Positions 8,988 through 17,670 of a stretch of 64,000 nucleotides of DNA are shown here, in pieces. The notes beneath the pieces were generated by a model. It was given only the letters and a program-made list of their open reading frames with translations. It searched no databases and was not told the DNA's origin. Origin of the DNA: Agromyces luteolus (GTDB lineage: Bacteria; Actinomycetota; Actinomycetes; Actinomycetales; Microbacteriaceae); contig NZ_WODA01000022.1 in assembly GCF_009729855.1 (NCBI RefSeq), forward strand, positions 62,001 through 126,000, given 5' to 3'. Numbering within the stretch: the stretch's first letter is position 1; the number at the start of each line of letters is the position of its first letter. Made by a program: the position numbers and the translations under genes.

Positions 8988-10246
8988 CGCCACGAGTCTA
9001 CGGTCCGGTCCTGCTGGAAGGTGCTCACCTGTTCGCTCGCCCAGTCGTACACGGAGTAGGCCGTGACCTGCGCCTGCCGGTACCCCCAGTGGAGGTCCCA
9101 CGCGCCGGCGCCGGTCGCGGAGTCGCCGACCCCGAGCAGTCGGCCGAAGAACATGTCCGCCCCACGCGTGACCTGCACCTGCTCGCCGACGTAGGGCGCG
9201 CCCGAGATGATCCGTTGGATGAAGCGGGAGCCGCCCGTGGCGGCGTCGAAGCCGACGCCCGCGCTGCCCCAGTCGGCGCGCGCGAGGTCGTCGATGCGGC
9301 CGAGGTGGGTGCGCAGCGCGGCGAAGTCCTCCCCCGCGAGCATCACGTTGCGGAACCCGGAGAGGCGGGGGAAGCGCGAACCCGCGCTCGCGACCGAACC
9401 GAGGTCGGCGAGCTTGCCGAGCTTGCCGAACGGGATGACCCCGATGATCGCCATCGCCAGATCCTTGCCGTCCTTCCGGCCCTTGGCGAAGAGCACGACC
9501 GTGCCGAGCAGCGTGAGGATCGCGACGATCGTCGCGAGCGCCGCGATGAGCGGACCGCCGACGATGAGCGCCGCGAGCACCAGCGCGATCCCGACGAACT
9601 CGAGCACCGTGACGAGCCCCTCGACGAAGGGGAGGACGTCGTCCCAGAAGCCGTCCTTCACGCCGTCCTCGTTGGCGTCGCGCAGGCCGCTGAGCGCGGT
9701 GTCGTACGCCGCGTCCCACGTGTCGTAGTACCCGTCGAACCGGCGGGCGGCCTCCTCCCACTCCTCCTTCGCGGTCGTGAGCGACGTGGTCGCCGAGGCG
9801 GTGGCAGTGTCGCGGGCGTCGGTGCTCCCGTCCGCGCCCTCGGGAGTGCGCTCCGCGTCGTCGACGTCGGACGCGCGCGAGCGCACGGCCTCCCAGAGCG
9901 ACTCGCAGTCGCCCGCGGCCCGGTTCAGTCCGGGGGCGATGTCGGCCACGACCTGCCCGTACGCCTTCAGCGCGGTGCCGCTCGGGGCGTACCGCTCCCC
10001 GGCCTTCCTGAGGTCGGCGTGCACCTCCTCGCCCTGGTCGCGGACCTCGTCGAGCGAGAGGCCGGTTCCGACCTGCCCGTCGACCATCAGCTTGAGCGTG
10101 TCGGCAGCCCGCAGCATCCGCTCGCCGAGGCTCTCGACCTGCCCGCCGCGCGCGACGATGGTCGAGCCGGTGTCGGCGATCCGGTCGATGTCCCGGCCCT
10201 TCGGCGACTCGGGCATGGTGCGGTGGAAGTAGGCGGTGTTCCCCAT
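8984..10246 (-). CDS. Candidate type VII-secreted protein with central hydrophobic segment
   Basis: 420 residues from the ATG at 10246; a TTG at 10258 that overlaps the previous stop is an alternative and adds four residues. Residues 1-200 are predicted helical with heptad-like spacing, like the N-terminal targeting domains of large ESX substrates. Two adjacent hydrophobic segments (about 207-230 and 232-254) follow. A Gly/Lys-rich link (AIIGVIPFGKLGKLADLG, 267-284) resembles pre-toxin regions of polymorphic toxins. A C-terminal domain of about 130 residues (to 420) has no motif I recognise and no obvious catalytic signature. Small-helical-protein and look-alike genes flank it with 4-nt overlaps. 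An ESX effector or a structural membrane component both remain possible. Confidence 0.65.
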   Translation of the reverse strand: MGNTAYFHRTMPESPKGRDIDRIADTGSTIVARGGQVESLGERMLRAADTLKLMVDGQVGTGLSLDEVRDQGEEVHADLRKAGERYAPSGTALKAYGQVVADIAPGLNRAAGDCESLWEAVRSRASDVDDAERTPEGADGSTDARDTATASATTSLTTAKEEWEEAARRFDGYYDTWDAAYDTALSGLRDANEDGVKDGFWDDVLPFVEGLVTVLEFVGIALVLAALIVGGPLIAALATIVAILTLLGTVVLFAKGRKDGKDLAMAIIGVIPFGKLGKLADLGSVASAGSRFPRLSGFRNVMLAGEDFAALRTHLGRIDDLARADWGSAGVGFDAATGGSRFIQRIISGAPYVGEQVQVTRGADMFFGRLLGVGDSATGAGAWDLHWGYRQAQVTAYSVYDWASEQVSTFQQDRTVDSWR

Positions 10247-10254
10247 GTCGCTCG

Positions 10255-10560
10255 TCAACCGCCGTTCTGCTCGAGGCTGGACTGCAGGTCGAGGTCGAGC
10301 TGCTGCCAGGCGTCCCTGACGCCCTCGACCCGCTCCTGCAGCTCGACGAGGTGGTTCCTCAGGGTCTCGCGCTTGTCGTCCCACGCGCCCTCGAACGCGT
10401 CGGCCGCGTCGCGGAGACCCGTGCGCCCGAACGGGCGCCCGATCGCCTCGAGCAGCGGGTCCGTGCGGGAGCCGGCGTCCTCGAACTCGATGACGATGTC
10501 CTTCAGCGCCCGGTCCAGTTCGGCCATCGACGCGAGCGGGATCAGCACCTCGTCGCTCAT
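10255..10560 (-). CDS. Small helical ESX-associated protein (WXG100-like)
   Basis: 101 residues with no Cys, predicted to form two or three amphipathic helices. The segment FEGAWDDKRETL (about 57-68) places a Trp at the expected turn, but the following residues are DD, not xG. ESX loci often encode such a partner next to a larger substrate with a helical N-terminus, and the two may form a heterodimer before export. The ATG has GAGAGGAG just upstream. The -10 box TAGCGT (10582-10587) and palindrome copy 2 drive it. Its stop overlaps a possible TTG start of the next gene. Confidence 0.75.
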   Translation of the reverse strand: MSDEVLIPLASMAELDRALKDIVIEFEDAGSRTDPLLEAIGRPFGRTGLRDAADAFEGAWDDKRETLRNHLVELQERVEGVRDAWQQLDLDLQSSLEQNGG

Positions 10561-10581
10561 CGTTCTCCTCTCGACCCCGTC

Positions 10582-10587
10582 ACGCTA
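10582..10587 (-). promoter_or_regulatory. -10 box of the ESX substrate operon
   Basis: TAGCGT lies 23 nt downstream of palindrome copy 2 and about 22 nt before the ATG at 10560, with no recognisable -35. Confidence 0.5.
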
Positions 10588-10610
10588 GCCTCGGCCGGCG
10601 TCGCCGCGAC

Positions 10611-10628
10611 ATGGGGAGCGCTGCCCAC
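10611..10628. promoter_or_regulatory. ESX-locus palindrome, copy 2
   Basis: ATGGGGAGCGCTGCCCAC, 16 of 18 positions symmetric with the consensus ATGGGGAGCGCTCCCCAT. It sits in the 79-bp gap between the ATPase gene and the small helical protein, so the five downstream genes can be controlled apart from the ATPase. Confidence 0.7.
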
Positions 10629-10639
10629 CGGCCGCGCGA

Positions 10640-13600
10640 TCATCCGCCGTGCGGCAGTTGCACGAGCGTGGCCCGGCCGTCCTGCACGAAGAACCCGCGT
10701 CCCTCCGGGAAGTCGGAGCGCTTGACCTTCGGGAACGGCGTCTTGAACACCGAGTCGCCGTCGTACGCGTCGGGCTTCAGGGCGACGCCGCGACGGCCCG
10801 CCTTGAAGTCGCCCACGAAGCCGAACCCGCTCGACAGGTTCGCCACGTCGGCGTCCCCGACGAGGAAGTGCTCGCTGCGGTTGACCGCCTGGAAGAGCTC
10901 CTTGAGCGGGCGCTCGGCCTCGGAGTCGGCGAACTGCGTGACGTTCTCGACCGCGATCAGGTAGCGGCCCGGCACGGCCGGGTCGCCGATCACGTCGAGG
11001 AGTTCACGGGCGAGGGCCTTGACGTCGTCGACGCTCGTGGCGCTCCGCATCCAGTCCGCGTGCCCGGTGAGCGCCGCCCGACGTCCGGCCATGTGGAACA
11101 GCCGCACGTCCGGGTCGTGCCGGCGCACGGCGTCGATGACGGCGCGCATCGCGGTCGTCTTGCCGCTCTGCGGCGGACCGGTGATCGCGAACGTGCCCAC
11201 GGGTTCGAAGCCGATCGGCGCGAGCGTGTCATCCGAGAGACCGAGCGCGGGCTCGCCCTCGACCGAGTCGGGGAGCTCCCGCGCCCCGAACGACGCGGGA
11301 AGGGAGCGGATCGGGGACACCTCGTCGGCGCCGGCGGCGCGGAGCCGGCCGGCGAGCGCCTCGAGCGCCCTGGTCTGCTCGGCCACGTTCGCGGTGCCGC
11401 CGAGCACGGCGACCTGCGACTCGAGGCCGTCGACGATCGCGCGTCCGGGCGCCGAGCGATCGTCGAGCACGTCCTTCGGCACGCCGAGCACCTGGTAGCC
11501 CCCGTCGTCGGAGAGCCGCAGCACGATGCGCCTGGTGACGTTGGCGCTCACCGCGGTCGGCACGGCGCCCGACCGGTCGGCGGTCGCGACGACGTGCACG
11601 CCGAGCGGGCGACCCTCGGCCAGCAGCCGCATGACGACGTTGTAGAACGGCATGCGCACGGTCGTGGAGTCCCAGTCGGCCTTGAACTGCGCGAAGCCGT
11701 CGATGACGAGCAGCACGCGCGGTTCGCGGATGCCGGTGAGCTCGCGGTACTCGCTGAGGCTCGCCGCGTTCGCGGCGCTGAACGCGCGGCCGCGACGGTC
11801 GAGCAGCTCGTCGAGCGTGCGGAGCAGTCGCTGGATGCGCTCGGGGTCGTCGCCCGCGATGACGGATCCGACGTGCGGCAGCGCCTCGAGCGAGCGCAGC
11901 GCGCCGGAGCCGAAGTCGAGCCCGTACACCGCCGCACCGCCGAGCTCGGGTCGCAGGCCGATCGAGACGGCGAGCGTGCGCAGCAGCGTGGACTTCCCCG
12001 ACCCGCTCGTGCCGAAGACGAGCATGGCGCCGTCGCGGTCGGGGGCGAACGCCACGGGCGACTGCACCTGGCGCTCGGGCACGTCCGCGAGGCCGAACAC
12101 GACCTCGCCGTCGCCGCGCATCGGCAGGTCCTCGACGGCGACGGTCGTCGCGAGGTCGTCGAGCCAGGGGCGCCGAGGCGCCGGGATGCCGGCCGCCGCC
12201 GCCGCGCGGATGAACGCGTCGACCATGCGCTTCTGGTCGTTCGGGCCCGGGTCGCCCTCGTGCACGTCGGCATCGGCCACGCCGTCGCGCTCCCACACGA
12301 CGGTGGATCCGAAGCGCAGTTCGGCGAGGCGCACGTCCGCGACCTCCGGCTCGTCGCTCGTCCAGCCGCCGGCGTACGCGGACTGGAACGGCACGAGACG
12401 CCCGGGTCCGGTCTTCGCGATGCCGCGACCGGGGATGCCGGGGTCGAAGCCCGCCGCGACCGCGTCGCCGACGACGTCGCGCGAGTCCGACTCGTCGGCC
12501 ATCCGGAGCGCGACGCGCAGGTTGGTGTTCGCTCGCAGGTTGTCCTTGATGACGCCGGCCGGACGCTGCGTCGCCATGATGAGGTGGATGCCGAGCGAGC
12601 GCCCGCGCTGCGCGATGTCGACGACGCCGTCGACGAACTCGGGCACGTCGCCGGCCAGCGCGGCGAACTCGTCGATCACGATGACGAGCGCGGGCGGGGT
12701 CTCGGGGTCCTGCCGCTTCTCGAGCTCGAGCAGGTCCTTGGCCTTCTTGCGGTTGAACAGGTGCTCGCGGTGGTGCAGCTCGGCCCGGAGGCTCGTGAGC
12801 GCGCGCCGCACGAGGTGCGGGCTGAGGTCGGTCACGAGGCCCACGCAGTGCGGCAGCTCGACGCAGTCGGCGAAGGCCGACCCGCCCTTGTAGTCGACGA
12901 ACAGGAACGTCACCCGGTCGGGGCTGTACTCGGCCGCCATCCCGAGCACCCACGCCTGCAGGAACTCGGACTTGCCGGCGCCGGTCGTCCCGCCGACGAG
13001 CGCGTGCGGGCCCTGGGTCCGCAGGTCGAGCGTCATGGCATCCGGACTGCCCTGGCCGACGAACGCCTTCAGCGTCCCGGCGCGCTTCAGGCGCGGCAGC
13101 CTGACGCCGGAGCGGTCGACGACCGACGCGTTCTGCCGCCACCGTTCGACGACGCTCTCGGCGTCGCGCGCCATCTCGCCGCCGATGAGCGAGAGCATCG
13201 AGACGCTGCGCGGCAGGTCGCTCGCGTCCTCGACGACGGTGCTCGCGTCGACGACGGGCGCGAGCCGGCGGGCGAACACCTCGGCGTAGCGGAGCGAGAC
13301 GCCCTCGACCGCGACGTCCTCGTACTCGAGGCCCGAGCGCACGACGCCGACGCGCCCGCGTTCGAGCCCGGCGGTCACGTCGACGAAGGTGCGGCAGGCG
13401 GCGGGCAGGGACTCGACCGTGGGCGCGACGAACACGGCGTGGATGCCGACCTCGGCGCCGCGCTCGATGAGCTGGACGAGGCGCGGCCGGTCGACGGGCG
13501 CCTCGGCCGAGACGATGAGGACGAGCGCCGAGTCGGGCCGGGACTCCTCGCGGACGCCGCCCGGCGTGCCGATGCGCGAGCCCCGTGCCATCGAGCCGTC

Positions 13601-15121
13601 CTCGTCGGCGAGCGGGCCTCGGCGCACCGGCGGCGCCGAGAGCCGCTGCAGGATGAGCTCCTCGAGCGAGCTGAGGAGGGCCGCGCCCGCCGAGGCGCTG
13701 TCCGCGAGCGGCGCGCCCGCGACCGGGTTCCGCTCCCCCGACGTGTGCGGCAGCCACTTCAGCCAGTCGAGCTCGCGGCTCCACGCCGGGTCGACGATCG
13801 CGGCGGCGACGACGTCGTTCGGCGCGTGCAGGCCGAAGAGCTGCACGGCGATGCCGCGCAGCGCGTCCGCCGCGAGGTTCGCCGGGCCGGCGATGCCGAG
13901 CGCGCCCGAGCTCGCCAGCAGCTCCATGACGGGCACGTCGTCGATGTCGCGGTAGCGGTCGCGGAGCACGTCGACCTGTCGCGCGTACGTCGGGATGCCC
14001 TCGCTCGCACCCTCCGAGTCGCGGATCGAGTTCCGGCTGCGCGCCCGCCCGACGCCGAGGCGCAGCGCCAGGAAGTTCCAGTGCTCGGGACGCCGCGTCC
14101 AGAGCATCGGACCGAGGCGCATCGCCTGCTCGTACACCGTCGCGACGGGAGGCGTCTCGTCGTGCCGCCGCTCGCGTTCCACGTGCCGTTCGCGCTCGAG
14201 CGTCTCCTCGAGCTCCTCGAGCCGCACCTCGAACGTCTCGACCTCGCGCTGCAGCTTCTTCCCGCTGCCCATGCGCTGGCCGAGGTAGTTGCCGAGCAGC
14301 ATGACCGGGGTCAGCACGACGATGAGCAGCGACGCCGGTCGCTGCGTGATCGCGAAGATGCCGAGGCCCATGAGGATGGGCGAGGCGATCATCGGCCACG
14401 GGAAGAGCCGCGGGGTCTCCTCGCTCGGCACGCGGGGCTCGGGGTGGGCGGTGCCCGGGTAGCGAGCCTCGACCCGGGGCGACCGGTTGAACATGAGCGC
14501 ACCGCCGCGCTCGAGCACCGGGTCGGCCGCGGCATCCGTGCCGGCCACCGCGCTGAACGAGACGACCGTGTCGCCGATCGTGACGCGGACGCCCGGGAGG
14601 GCCCGCACGCGCGCGACCTGGCCGCCGTCGACGAGGAGGCCGTTGGCCGAGTTCAGGTCGACGAGCTCGACGACCTGGTCGACCTCGACGCGTGCGTGCC
14701 GCTTCGAGACGAGGGGGTCGGCGAGCACCACGTCGGCATCGGCCGCGCGCCCGATCACCCCGTGGCCGCGGCGGAGCGGGAACTCGCGCCCCGCGTCCGG
14801 CCCGGAGTGGACGTGCATGATCGCGACCGGCGCGTCCGCGGCCGCGCTGCGCGCCGCCGGCGAGACGACGGCCGCGTTGAAGCCCGACCCGATCGGGGCG
14901 TCGGCCGCGAGCGTGTCGGGGTCGAGCACCACGGGCTCCGACGACGTCGGCGGAGCGACGGCGAGCGTCAACGGCCCGGGATGCACGGGAAGGTGCGCCG
15001 ACGCGGGGTCGGTGTCGGCCACCGCGCGCGCGACGTCGCCCACGGTCGCGGTCGCGTCGGCCGTGACGACGACGTCGACGCCCGCGCCCGACTGCCGGCG
15101 GAGTCCGAGCTTGAGCCTCAT
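10640..15121 (-). CDS. eccC: ESX/type VII secretion ATPase with N-terminal FHA domain (EccC/EssC-like)
   Basis: 1493 residues from an ATG that overlaps the upstream stop (ATGA). EccC/EssC proteins are hexameric motor ATPases that recognise and push WXG100-type substrates through the membrane. An FHA domain covers about 97-190 (GR 124-125, SKRH 139-142, LNSANG 156-161). Two membrane segments (about 243-259 and 263-281) and a coiled region follow. Three FtsK/SpoIIIE domains come next, with Walker A motifs GGTTGAGKS (710-718), GTSGSGKST (1037-1045) and GPPQSGKTT (1315-1323). Walker B is canonical only in domain 1 (VIVIDEFA, 813-820); domain 2 reads VIDG and domain 3 IAVEN. The N-terminal FHA is a feature of Firmicutes EssC more than of mycobacterial EccC. 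No EccB, EccD, EccE or mycosin gene is nearby. Confidence 0.92.
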   Translation of the reverse strand: MRLKLGLRRQSGAGVDVVVTADATATVGDVARAVADTDPASAHLPVHPGPLTLAVAPPTSSEPVVLDPDTLAADAPIGSGFNAAVVSPAARSAAADAPVAIMHVHSGPDAGREFPLRRGHGVIGRAADADVVLADPLVSKRHARVEVDQVVELVDLNSANGLLVDGGQVARVRALPGVRVTIGDTVVSFSAVAGTDAAADPVLERGGALMFNRSPRVEARYPGTAHPEPRVPSEETPRLFPWPMIASPILMGLGIFAITQRPASLLIVVLTPVMLLGNYLGQRMGSGKKLQREVETFEVRLEELEETLERERHVERERRHDETPPVATVYEQAMRLGPMLWTRRPEHWNFLALRLGVGRARSRNSIRDSEGASEGIPTYARQVDVLRDRYRDIDDVPVMELLASSGALGIAGPANLAADALRGIAVQLFGLHAPNDVVAAAIVDPAWSRELDWLKWLPHTSGERNPVAGAPLADSASAGAALLSSLEELILQRLSAPPVRRGPLADEDGSMARGSRIGTPGGVREESRPDSALVLIVSAEAPVDRPRLVQLIERGAEVGIHAVFVAPTVESLPAACRTFVDVTAGLERGRVGVVRSGLEYEDVAVEGVSLRYAEVFARRLAPVVDASTVVEDASDLPRSVSMLSLIGGEMARDAESVVERWRQNASVVDRSGVRLPRLKRAGTLKAFVGQGSPDAMTLDLRTQGPHALVGGTTGAGKSEFLQAWVLGMAAEYSPDRVTFLFVDYKGGSAFADCVELPHCVGLVTDLSPHLVRRALTSLRAELHHREHLFNRKKAKDLLELEKRQDPETPPALVIVIDEFAALAGDVPEFVDGVVDIAQRGRSLGIHLIMATQRPAGVIKDNLRANTNLRVALRMADESDSRDVVGDAVAAGFDPGIPGRGIAKTGPGRLVPFQSAYAGGWTSDEPEVADVRLAELRFGSTVVWERDGVADADVHEGDPGPNDQKRMVDAFIRAAAAAGIPAPRRPWLDDLATTVAVEDLPMRGDGEVVFGLADVPERQVQSPVAFAPDRDGAMLVFGTSGSGKSTLLRTLAVSIGLRPELGGAAVYGLDFGSGALRSLEALPHVGSVIAGDDPERIQRLLRTLDELLDRRGRAFSAANAASLSEYRELTGIREPRVLLVIDGFAQFKADWDSTTVRMPFYNVVMRLLAEGRPLGVHVVATADRSGAVPTAVSANVTRRIVLRLSDDGGYQVLGVPKDVLDDRSAPGRAIVDGLESQVAVLGGTANVAEQTRALEALAGRLRAAGADEVSPIRSLPASFGARELPDSVEGEPALGLSDDTLAPIGFEPVGTFAITGPPQSGKTTAMRAVIDAVRRHDPDVRLFHMAGRRAALTGHADWMRSATSVDDVKALARELLDVIGDPAVPGRYLIAVENVTQFADSEAERPLKELFQAVNRSEHFLVGDADVANLSSGFGFVGDFKAGRRGVALKPDAYDGDSVFKTPFPKVKRSDFPEGRGFFVQDGRATLVQLPHGG

Positions 15122-16323
15122 GCGCCGACCGCCTCGATGCGGAACTCGAGCCCGCCGAGGCGGACGGCCGTGCCCGGGGCGACGGCGCACGGCACGCCGG
15201 GCTCGAGGTCGCGCTCGACCCCGGCCGCATCGACGACGGACGTGCCGTTGCTCGACCAGCGGTCCGTGACGCGGATGCCGCGGGCATCGACCTCCACCGC
15301 GGCGTGCGTCTTCGACAGCCCCATGCTCGCGTCCGCGAGCGGGACCAGCGCGACGTCGACCGGATCGGCGTCGGCCCGCGCGGGTCCGCGTCCGAGCAGG
15401 GTGGTGCCGGATGCCGCGATCCGCGCGCCGTCCGCGAAGACGAGCGTGACGGCGGGTGCCGGCGCGGTCGCGGGCCCGGGCCTCGCGTCGAGGGCGGGGG
15501 TCGGGGACGCCGCGACCGATGCCGCCCCCAGCGGCGGCGGCGTCCACCCGCCCGCCCCGGCGTCGGGGACGCCCGCGAGCGAGGGAGCCGCGGCGACGAC
15601 GCCCGAGCTCGACCGCGCGGCGGGGATGAACGTGCGCTCGTCGATCCCGCGCTCGGACGCGAGCGAGGGCAGCGTCGCTCGCTGCGCGAGCGGTTCGGAC
15701 TCGACCCGCCGCCGCGCGTGGCGGAGCGCCTTGGCGTCGAACGGATCCAGGCCGTTGCGGGCGTCGACGAGCCAGCAGCGGCCGATCCGGTCGAGCCAGC
15801 TGCGGCCGCGACGCCCGGGGTCCCACAGGCCGGATGCGAAGCAGATCGCGGGGCCGCCGAGGGGCAGGACGACCTGGGACGCCCACAGCACGAGCGCCCG
15901 CAGTGCGACCCGCCAGAACCCCGGCCGCTCGAACGTCGCGACGTTCACCGACCGGAGTCCGAACGACGCCTTGCCGATCGTGACGCCGCGACGGCCGTGG
16001 AGCGCGAGCTGGACGATCCCGAGCACGCCGAGGAGGACCTGTCCCACGCCGACGAGGACCAGGGGGCCGACGAGCGCCGCGACATCCGCCGTCGCCTCGA
16101 TCGCCCCGGCCCCGGTCGCCGTCAGGGCGACGACGAGCTGCAGCCAACCGATGACCGCCGGCACCGCGACCAGCACCCACACGGCCGCGTCGATCGCGAA
16201 CGCGGCGGACCGACGACCGTTCGGAGCGGCCACGAGCCCGAGCGCCGCCGCGTACGCGGGATCGGGCCGGCCGTCGGTCGCGGTGCCGGGGACGGCATCG
16301 GCGGTCCGCATCGTGATGCTCAA
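15118..16323 (-). CDS. RDD-family membrane protein with C-terminal FHA domain
   Basis: About 401 residues. I chose the TTG at 16323 because GAGGAG ends 5 nt upstream; an in-frame ATG at 16311 is the alternative. Residues about 45-200 form an RDD-type membrane domain: AFAIDAAVW, several hydrophobic segments, GRRGVTIGKASFGLRSV, and GRSWLDRIGRCWLVD. A Pro/Ala-rich linker follows. The final 95 residues are an FHA domain with GRGPAR, SKTHAAVEV and SSNGTSV. FHA domains bind phosphothreonine, so assembly may be controlled by a Ser/Thr kinase (inference). The stop overlaps the ATPase start, which ties the two together. It is the first gene of the ESX-like locus. Confidence 0.85.
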   Translation of the reverse strand: MSITMRTADAVPGTATDGRPDPAYAAALGLVAAPNGRRSAAFAIDAAVWVLVAVPAVIGWLQLVVALTATGAGAIEATADVAALVGPLVLVGVGQVLLGVLGIVQLALHGRRGVTIGKASFGLRSVNVATFERPGFWRVALRALVLWASQVVLPLGGPAICFASGLWDPGRRGRSWLDRIGRCWLVDARNGLDPFDAKALRHARRRVESEPLAQRATLPSLASERGIDERTFIPAARSSSGVVAAAPSLAGVPDAGAGGWTPPPLGAASVAASPTPALDARPGPATAPAPAVTLVFADGARIAASGTTLLGRGPARADADPVDVALVPLADASMGLSKTHAAVEVDARGIRVTDRWSSNGTSVVDAAGVERDLEPGVPCAVAPGTAVRLGGLEFRIEAVGA

Positions 16324-16356
16324 CAGCGCTCCTCGGGTGTGCAGGGTCAGGGAGCC

Positions 16357-16362
16357 ACCCAA
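16357..16362 (-). promoter_or_regulatory. Putative -10 box of the FHA/ATPase unit
   Basis: TTGGGT on the minus strand lies exactly 22 nt from palindrome copy 3, the same geometry as the better -10 boxes at 6870 and 10582. On its own it is a weak match. Confidence 0.35.
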
Positions 16363-16384
16363 GCAGGCCGGGTGCGCCAGGTCG

Positions 16385-16402
16385 ATGGGGAGCGCTCACC
16401 AT
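16385..16402. promoter_or_regulatory. ESX-locus palindrome, copy 3
   Basis: ATGGGGAGCGCTCACCAT, 62 nt upstream of the FHA/RDD start codon. It completes the set of three sites, one before each transcription unit of the locus. Confidence 0.7.
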
Positions 16403-16442
16403 GAGCGCACCCCAGACGAGGGTACCCGGACGATCGCCTCCG

Positions 16443-17591
16443 CTAGCGCGAGGTCGTCACCGGCTGCGGCCCGGCCGCGAGCTGCCGGTCGTACTCCTCG
16501 CGAGCCCGGACGTTCCGCTCGGCGACCGCGCGCCCGCGCGCGGAGATCCACCCGCCGAACCAGATGGGCAGCTCGCGGGCGACGATGAACGCGATGATCG
16601 CGAACGGGTCGACCCAGCGCTCCGCGACGAACTCCGCGGCCTGCTGCGGCGTGAACTGCCACGCCGCGACCGTGAGGAGCGAACCGCCGATGTAGGAGAA
16701 GTAGACGACGATGCCGACCGCGAGGCCGAAGACGGCCCAGGTCCACCACGCGGCGCGGTTGAGGATCGCCGCGAGCAGTGCGAAGGCGAGGAAGAAGAAG
16801 ACGACCGGGACCCAGAACACCGGCTGCGCCAGGAACTCCGTGTAGACGCGGATGCCGTCGCCGCGGCCGGCTCCGTACCACGTGATCACGAGGTAGGAGA
16901 TGCCCGCGTACAGCAGGGCGAACGCGACCGTCGCGATCAGGCCGACGAGCACGCCGAAGCCGCGGTTGCCCTTCTCCTTCGGCGGGGTGGGGGCCTGGAC
17001 GTAGATGGTCTGCGGCAGCGGGGGGGCCGGCGCCTCCGGCGCGGCCGTGGCCGCACCGACGCCCGCTGCGGCCCCGACGCCTGCGGCGCCGACCGTCTCG
17101 GGGACCCCGGTCTCGCGGCGGACCGCCTCGGCGCGCACCGGTTCGGGGTGCTCCTCGATGGTCGCGGTCTCGTCGGCGACGGGCGGGTGATCCGTCCGGG
17201 CCCGCTCGACGGCGGCGTCGAGCTCGGAACGCTCGGCGGGCGCGTCGGCGTCCGCCGACGCGACCGGTGCGGTCGCCGCAGCCGCAGTGGGCTCGGCGGG
17301 CGCGGTCTCCTCCGCCCCCTCCCTCCCGGTGAAGTCGTGCTCGTCGGCGGACGAGGTCGGGTCGGGAGCGGCGACCGGCTGCTCGACGCGATCGACGTGC
17401 TCCGCGTCGGGAGCCGTCGGGTCGACCTGCGCCTGCTCGGCTGCGACGTCGTCGCTCGTGGCGGCGTCCGCCGGCGACGAGTCGCCGGCGTCGGCGGTCG
17501 TCGGCGCATCGTCCGCGGCGGGCCCGTCGGGCAGGCCGTCACGGTCGAGGTCGCCGCGGCCGGGCTCGGATCCGGGGGTCGTGCTGCTCAT
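16443..17591 (-). CDS. Membrane protein with long acidic disordered N-terminus
   Basis: 382 residues. The first 190 are low-complexity, rich in Asp, Glu, Ala, Pro and Thr. A short basic stretch (PPKEKGNR) comes before four hydrophobic segments (about 213-236, 256-277, 283-303 and 328-347). No family is recognised. The ATG is preceded by AAGGAG with proper spacing, and TAGAGT (17636-17641) may be its -10 box. It lies just upstream of the secretion locus on the same strand, with palindrome copy 3 between them, so co-function is possible but not shown. Confidence 0.7.
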   Translation of the reverse strand: MSSTTPGSEPGRGDLDRDGLPDGPAADDAPTTADAGDSSPADAATSDDVAAEQAQVDPTAPDAEHVDRVEQPVAAPDPTSSADEHDFTGREGAEETAPAEPTAAAATAPVASADADAPAERSELDAAVERARTDHPPVADETATIEEHPEPVRAEAVRRETGVPETVGAAGVGAAAGVGAATAAPEAPAPPLPQTIYVQAPTPPKEKGNRGFGVLVGLIATVAFALLYAGISYLVITWYGAGRGDGIRVYTEFLAQPVFWVPVVFFFLAFALLAAILNRAAWWTWAVFGLAVGIVVYFSYIGGSLLTVAAWQFTPQQAAEFVAERWVDPFAIIAFIVARELPIWFGGWISARGRAVAERNVRAREEYDRQLAAGPQPVTTSR

Positions 17592-17635
17592 CGTCCGCTC
17601 CTTCCGGGCAGCATCGGCCGCCCGTGGTGCGGCTC

Positions 17636-17641
17636 ACTCTA
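17636..17641 (-). promoter_or_regulatory. Putative -10 box (TAGAGT)
   Basis: TAGAGT lies about 44 nt before the ATG at 17591 with an SD (AAGGAG) in between. No clear -35 is visible. Confidence 0.4.
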
Positions 17642-17670
17642 GCAACGCGCCGCCGCGCGGCCGGGAAGCG

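Noticed and set aside
15122-16402. A fusion of the ATPase with sequence upstream of 15121
   Set aside because: The open frame continues, but the ATG at 15121 with ATGA overlap and homologous N-terminus marks the true start; the extension is antisense-like noise over the FHA/RDD gene.
10649-16588. A 1979-codon open frame on the + strand opposite the ESX ATPase
   Set aside because: It mirrors a gene with intact motifs on the other strand. Its product is a composition artefact rich in Arg, Ala and Gly, with no domain.
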